Source: Paratrimastix pyriformis (lineage: Eukaryota; Preaxostyla; Paratrimastigidae). Taken from it: DNA of 51,284 nt. A program made the position numbers and the translations under genes. How positions within the stretch are numbered: the first letter of the stretch is position 1; the number at the start of each line of letters is the position of its first letter. The notes under the pieces were generated by a model. That model was not told the origin of the DNA, ran no database searches, and was given only the letters and a program-made list of their open reading frames with translations. Location: NCBI GenBank assembly GCA_027972325.1, contig JAPMOS010000210.1, positions 1 through 51,284 of the forward strand, given 5' to 3'. Positions 48,185-51,284 of the stretch are shown here, piece by piece.

Positions 48185-49500
48185 GCACCACGCACCAGCA
48201 CCACACCACGCACCAGCACCACGCACCACCACCCACCACCCATCATCATCATTATCATCTTCATCTTCATCACCCACCACCACCAGACCACCCACCCACC
48301 ACCCACCCAACACCCACCCACCACCTTCAACGGCACCCACCCAACGCCACCCACCACCATCATCATCATCATCACCCGCCCCCATCATCCGTCATCTTCA
48401 TCCGTCCTCGCATCATCATCATCACCATCATCATCATCCAATCATCATCACCACCACCAACACCCACCACCCACCATCATCATCATCAGCATCACCACCA
48501 ACACCCACCCACCATCATCCATCATCATCCAATCATCATCATCCAATCATCGTCATCATCATCCGTCATCCTCGTCGTCATCCTCGTCGGCATTCATCGT
48601 CATCATCATCATCGTCATCATCATCATCATCATCATCCAATCATCATCATCCATCATCATCATCATCCATCATCAACCATCATCACATCCACCACCATCA
48701 CCATCACCATCACCACCATCACCAGGCTCCATCGCCGCCACCCACCACCCACCCACCATCCACCCACCACCCACCCACCCACCCACCACCCACCACCCAC
48801 CACCCACCCACCGCCACCCACCCACCGCCACCCACCATCACCAGGCTCCATCGCCGCCACCCACCAATCATCATCATCATCACCAACTACCACCAGACCA
48901 CCCACCCACCACCCACCCAACGCCCACCCAACGCCACCCACCATCATCATCGTCGTCATCATCGTCATCACCCGCCACCATCATCCGTCATCTCCATCCG
49001 TCCTGATCATCCGTCCTCATCACCACCACCACCCACCACCCACCACCCACCACCCACCACCCACAACACCACCGATCACGACCACCACCCACCAACACCC
49101 ACCACCCACCAGCATCCCTCACCATCATCATTATCGTCATTATCATCATAATTATCATAATTATCATCGTCATCGCCTGCCCACCACCACCAACACCACC
49201 AACACCCCACCCACCCCACCCACCACCACCACCACCCACCCACCACAACCTCAACCACAACCACAACCACAACCAGCCACCACCAGACCACCACCACCCA
49301 CAGACCACCGCCACCCACAGACCACCACCACCAACACCACCACCCACAGACCACCACCACCACCCGCAGACCACCACCACCACCACCACCACCCACAGAC
49401 CACCACCACCCACAGACCACCACCACCACCCACAGACCACCACCACCATCACCAGATCACCACCACCACCCGCAGACCGCCACCACCACCACCATGATCA
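46735..49500. repeat. G-depleted CAC/CCA-rich minisatellite and microsatellite tract
   Basis: From 46735 to 47700 units of cacccaccacgtcaa or variants dominate. From 47763 to 48050 nearly pure (CAC)n, with the longest run of about 50 units at 47901-48047. From 48050 to 49500 mixed ccaccacccaccatcatcat and ccacccacagaccaccac units. The plus strand is almost free of G. A 914-codon plus frame and several minus frames across it encode only His/Pro/Thr- or Val/Gly/Trp-rich homopolymers and are not genes. Confidence 0.95.
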
Positions 49501-49960
49501 TCGTCATCCAATCCTCATCTAATCATCATCATAATCATCATCTTCCAATCATCATGATCTTTTTCATCAACACCTCGCATGCCACGCTCTGCTGGCAGAT
49601 CTTCCGGCTCTGTCCGTACCCTCAGATAGTTTCTTTTCCTTCTTGCACTCTGACATTCCCTCCAGCCCCAACTTCACAATTATTCATTCACTCCTTTTTT
49701 CTCCAGACTTTCTTAGGCATTGCCGAACAAGCGGATGTACCTATTTCACTAAGATCCTGCAAACTCTGTCGTTTCCCTCTGAACTTGGGCCCATTCACCC
49801 CTCCCTCCCCTCCCTCCCCACCCTCTCCTCCTCCCCTCCCTCCCCCCCTCCCTCTCCCTCCTCCGCCTCCCCCCCCCGGCAACCCGTCCCTTCCTTTCAC
49901 GAAATACGCGATGATAATGCTCTTGTTTGCCCCGATTTACCTCTGTGTGCGTCTGTGTGG
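49501..49960. other. Transition region, no recognised gene
   Basis: Less repetitive sequence between the CAC tract and satellite array 2. A plus frame near 49494-49900 has some normal composition (CKLCRFPLNLGPF) and then runs into a CCTCC-rich tract; no domain is recognised. Confidence 0.3.
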
Positions 49961-50760
49961 TCGGCCAGGGTCCGCGGCGTGGTCGGCCAGGCTCAGCTGC
50001 GAGGGTCGGCCAGGGTCGGCAGCGAGGTCGGCCAGGGTCGGTACCGTGGTCGGCAGCGAGGTCGGCAGCGAGGTCGGCAGCGGAGGTCGGCCGAGGTCGG
50101 TACCGTGGTCGGCAGCGAGGTCGGCAGCGAGGTCGGCCGAGGTCAGCATCGGAGGTTGGTACCGAGGTCGGCCAGGGTTGGTACCGAGGTCGGCCAGGGT
50201 CGGCAGCGAGGTCGGCCAGGGTCGGCAGCGAGGTCGGCCAGGGTCGGCAGCGAGGTCGGCCAGGGTCGGTTCCGACCTCGGTACCGACCCTGTGAGGTCG
50301 GAAATGAGGTTGAGGTCAGCAGCCGAGGTCGGCCAGGGTCGGCAGCCGAGGTCGACCCGAGGTCGGCCAGGATCGGTACCGAGGTCGGAACCGAGGTCGG
50401 CCGAGGTCAGCAGCGAGGTCGGCAAGGGTCGGTACCGAGGTCGGCCAGGCTCGGTACCGACCTCGGACTACCGAGTCACCGACCTCGGTACCGACCCTGT
50501 GAGGTCGGAAATGTGTGACGTTGAGGTCAGCAGCCGAGGTCGGCCGAGGTCGGCCGAGGTCGGCCAAGGTCAGCGGCCGAGGTCGGCCAAGGTCAGCCGA
50601 GGTCAGCCGAGGTCGGTGCCGAGGTCGGCAACGCTCGGCCGACCTCGGCACCGACCTCGGCCGACCTCGGCACCGACCTCGGCCGACCTCGGCTGCTGAC
50701 CTCAACGTCACACATTTCCGACCTCACAGGGTCGGTACCGAGGTCGGTGACTCGGTAGTG
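49960..50760. repeat. GGTCGGC satellite array 2
   Basis: Units of ggtcggcagcgaggtcggcc, ggtcggccagggtcggcagc and ggtcggtaccg fill 49960-50640, then the array inverts to gacctcggcc units. The right edge is aaaattgtcccgccgtg (50762-50778), the exact inverse of the left edge of array 1. ORFs with SEVGQGRYRGR-like peptides are translations of the repeat. Confidence 0.92.
50467..50759. repeat. Perfect 87-bp inverted repeat in satellite array 2
   Basis: Arms at 50467-50553 and 50673-50759 are exact reverse complements over 87 bases, starting actaccgagtcaccgacctc. They include non-satellite sequence (aaatgtgtgacgttgaggtc), so the match is not only shared satellite units. The spacer is about 119 bp of satellite. 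A partial related block lies at 50270-50330. Confidence 0.92.
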
Positions 50761-50879
50761 CAAAATTGTCCCGCCGTGCAGAACGTTTTCCTACGCGTAC
50801 CCATCAACGTGGTGGGGGACCGGGACGTGTCCATTCCCGTGGTTGCGCGCGAGCACTGTCTATGAGTAGTTATAAAGGA

Positions 50880-51284
50880 GAGTTCTGAGACAAGCGATTT
50901 TCACACACAATTTTCACGCTTGCGTTGTTATTTGAGGCAAAATCGATTTCTTCAGAACAAAATCTTTATTTTTTATTGAAAGGAGCATTTTATTTTATCA
51001 GCTTTGAATGATTTAAGCATTAATTTTCTCGAGCTACAAACGTTATTTGAGGCAAAATCGATTTCTTCAGAGCAAAATCTTTTTCTCAATGTTTTTTAAG
51101 TAAAACGAGCATTTTATTTTAATCAGCTTTGAATGATTTAAGCATCAATTCATTCGAGCTACAAACGAAATTAGAGGCAAAAGCGAATTCTCCATGCATT
51201 TTCAATTTTTTCCATTTTTGTCCCAGAAATTATTTTGCCATTTTGTCAAATCAAACAATTCAATCATCTTAAGCATCAAACGAA
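50880..51284. repeat. AT-rich tandem repeat (about 115-125 bp) at window end
   Basis: gttatttgaggcaaaatcga starts units at 50927 and 51042, and a variant (gaaattagaggcaaaagcga) starts at 51167. Each unit also carries agcattttattttaatcagc, tttgaatgatttaagcat and gagctacaaacg. Base composition is strikingly AT-rich against the GC-rich remainder. It could be satellite, the edge of another element or a matrix-attachment-like region. The last unit is partial and continues beyond the window. Confidence 0.85.

Noticed and set aside
46262-49006. 914-codon open frame rich in His, Pro and Thr
   Set aside because: Only its first ~100 codons overlap armadillo-like sequence; the rest is translation of CAC/CCA simple repeats and several frames on both strands are equally open.

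Overview
The window is GC-rich nuclear DNA from a eukaryote, probably a free-living protist. The evidence is short GT-AG introns, DIRS-type retroelements, a LINE fragment, abundant microsatellites and minisatellites, and proteins made of armadillo-like and chlamydial-Pmp-like (beta-helix) repeats. That mix resembles GC-rich free-living metamonads such as Paratrimastix, but this is a low-confidence inference. No rRNA, tRNA or CRISPR array was recognised.

Bases 1-21582 form one very large inverted-repeat element. Its two arms are near-identical and about 3.9 kb each (1-3852 and 17697-21582), in opposite orientation, with the outer ends at base 1 and base 21582. The interior holds minus-strand cargo: a retroviral-type (rve) integrase with an H2C2 zinc-binding module, a beta-class-like DNA methyltransferase, and unrecognised charged, Lys/Ala/Pro-rich proteins. 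The layout recalls Polinton/Maverick or Ginger-like elements, but no PolB, capsid, protease or packaging ATPase was recognised, so the family is open. A DIRS retrotransposon (about 10293-15949) has inserted into this cargo. It has inverted terminal repeats, an internal complementary region, and gag-like, RT, RNase H, Dam-like methyltransferase and tyrosine-recombinase parts. Both elements are treated as fossils.

Bases 21583-27321 are a second, different DIRS element on the plus strand. It lacks its left end precisely where the giant element stops, so the giant element probably landed in it. It sits in a dispersed repeat, here called R, that recurs at about 38023-38715. One segment of about 150-180 bp is inverted between the two R copies. 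Bases 28370-32140 are a third, much more diverged arm copy without a recognised partner.

Bases 32141-34100 hold poorly recognised ORFs, a 16-bp-stem hairpin and a GGTCGGC satellite. Bases 34900-37560 are an unrecognised multi-exon minus-strand gene with a (GAT)n microsatellite in an intron. Bases 39190-40710 are a plus-strand Pmp-like beta-helix gene. Bases 41484-42610 are the 3' end of a LINE. Bases 43430-46560 are armadillo-repeat exons, partly duplicated. Bases 46735-49500 are a G-depleted CAC/CCA-rich tract. Bases 49960-50760 are a second GGTCGGC array containing a perfect 87-bp inverted repeat, followed by AT-rich tandem repeats to the window end. Host coding signals in the second half change frame often, so the exon models there are tentative.
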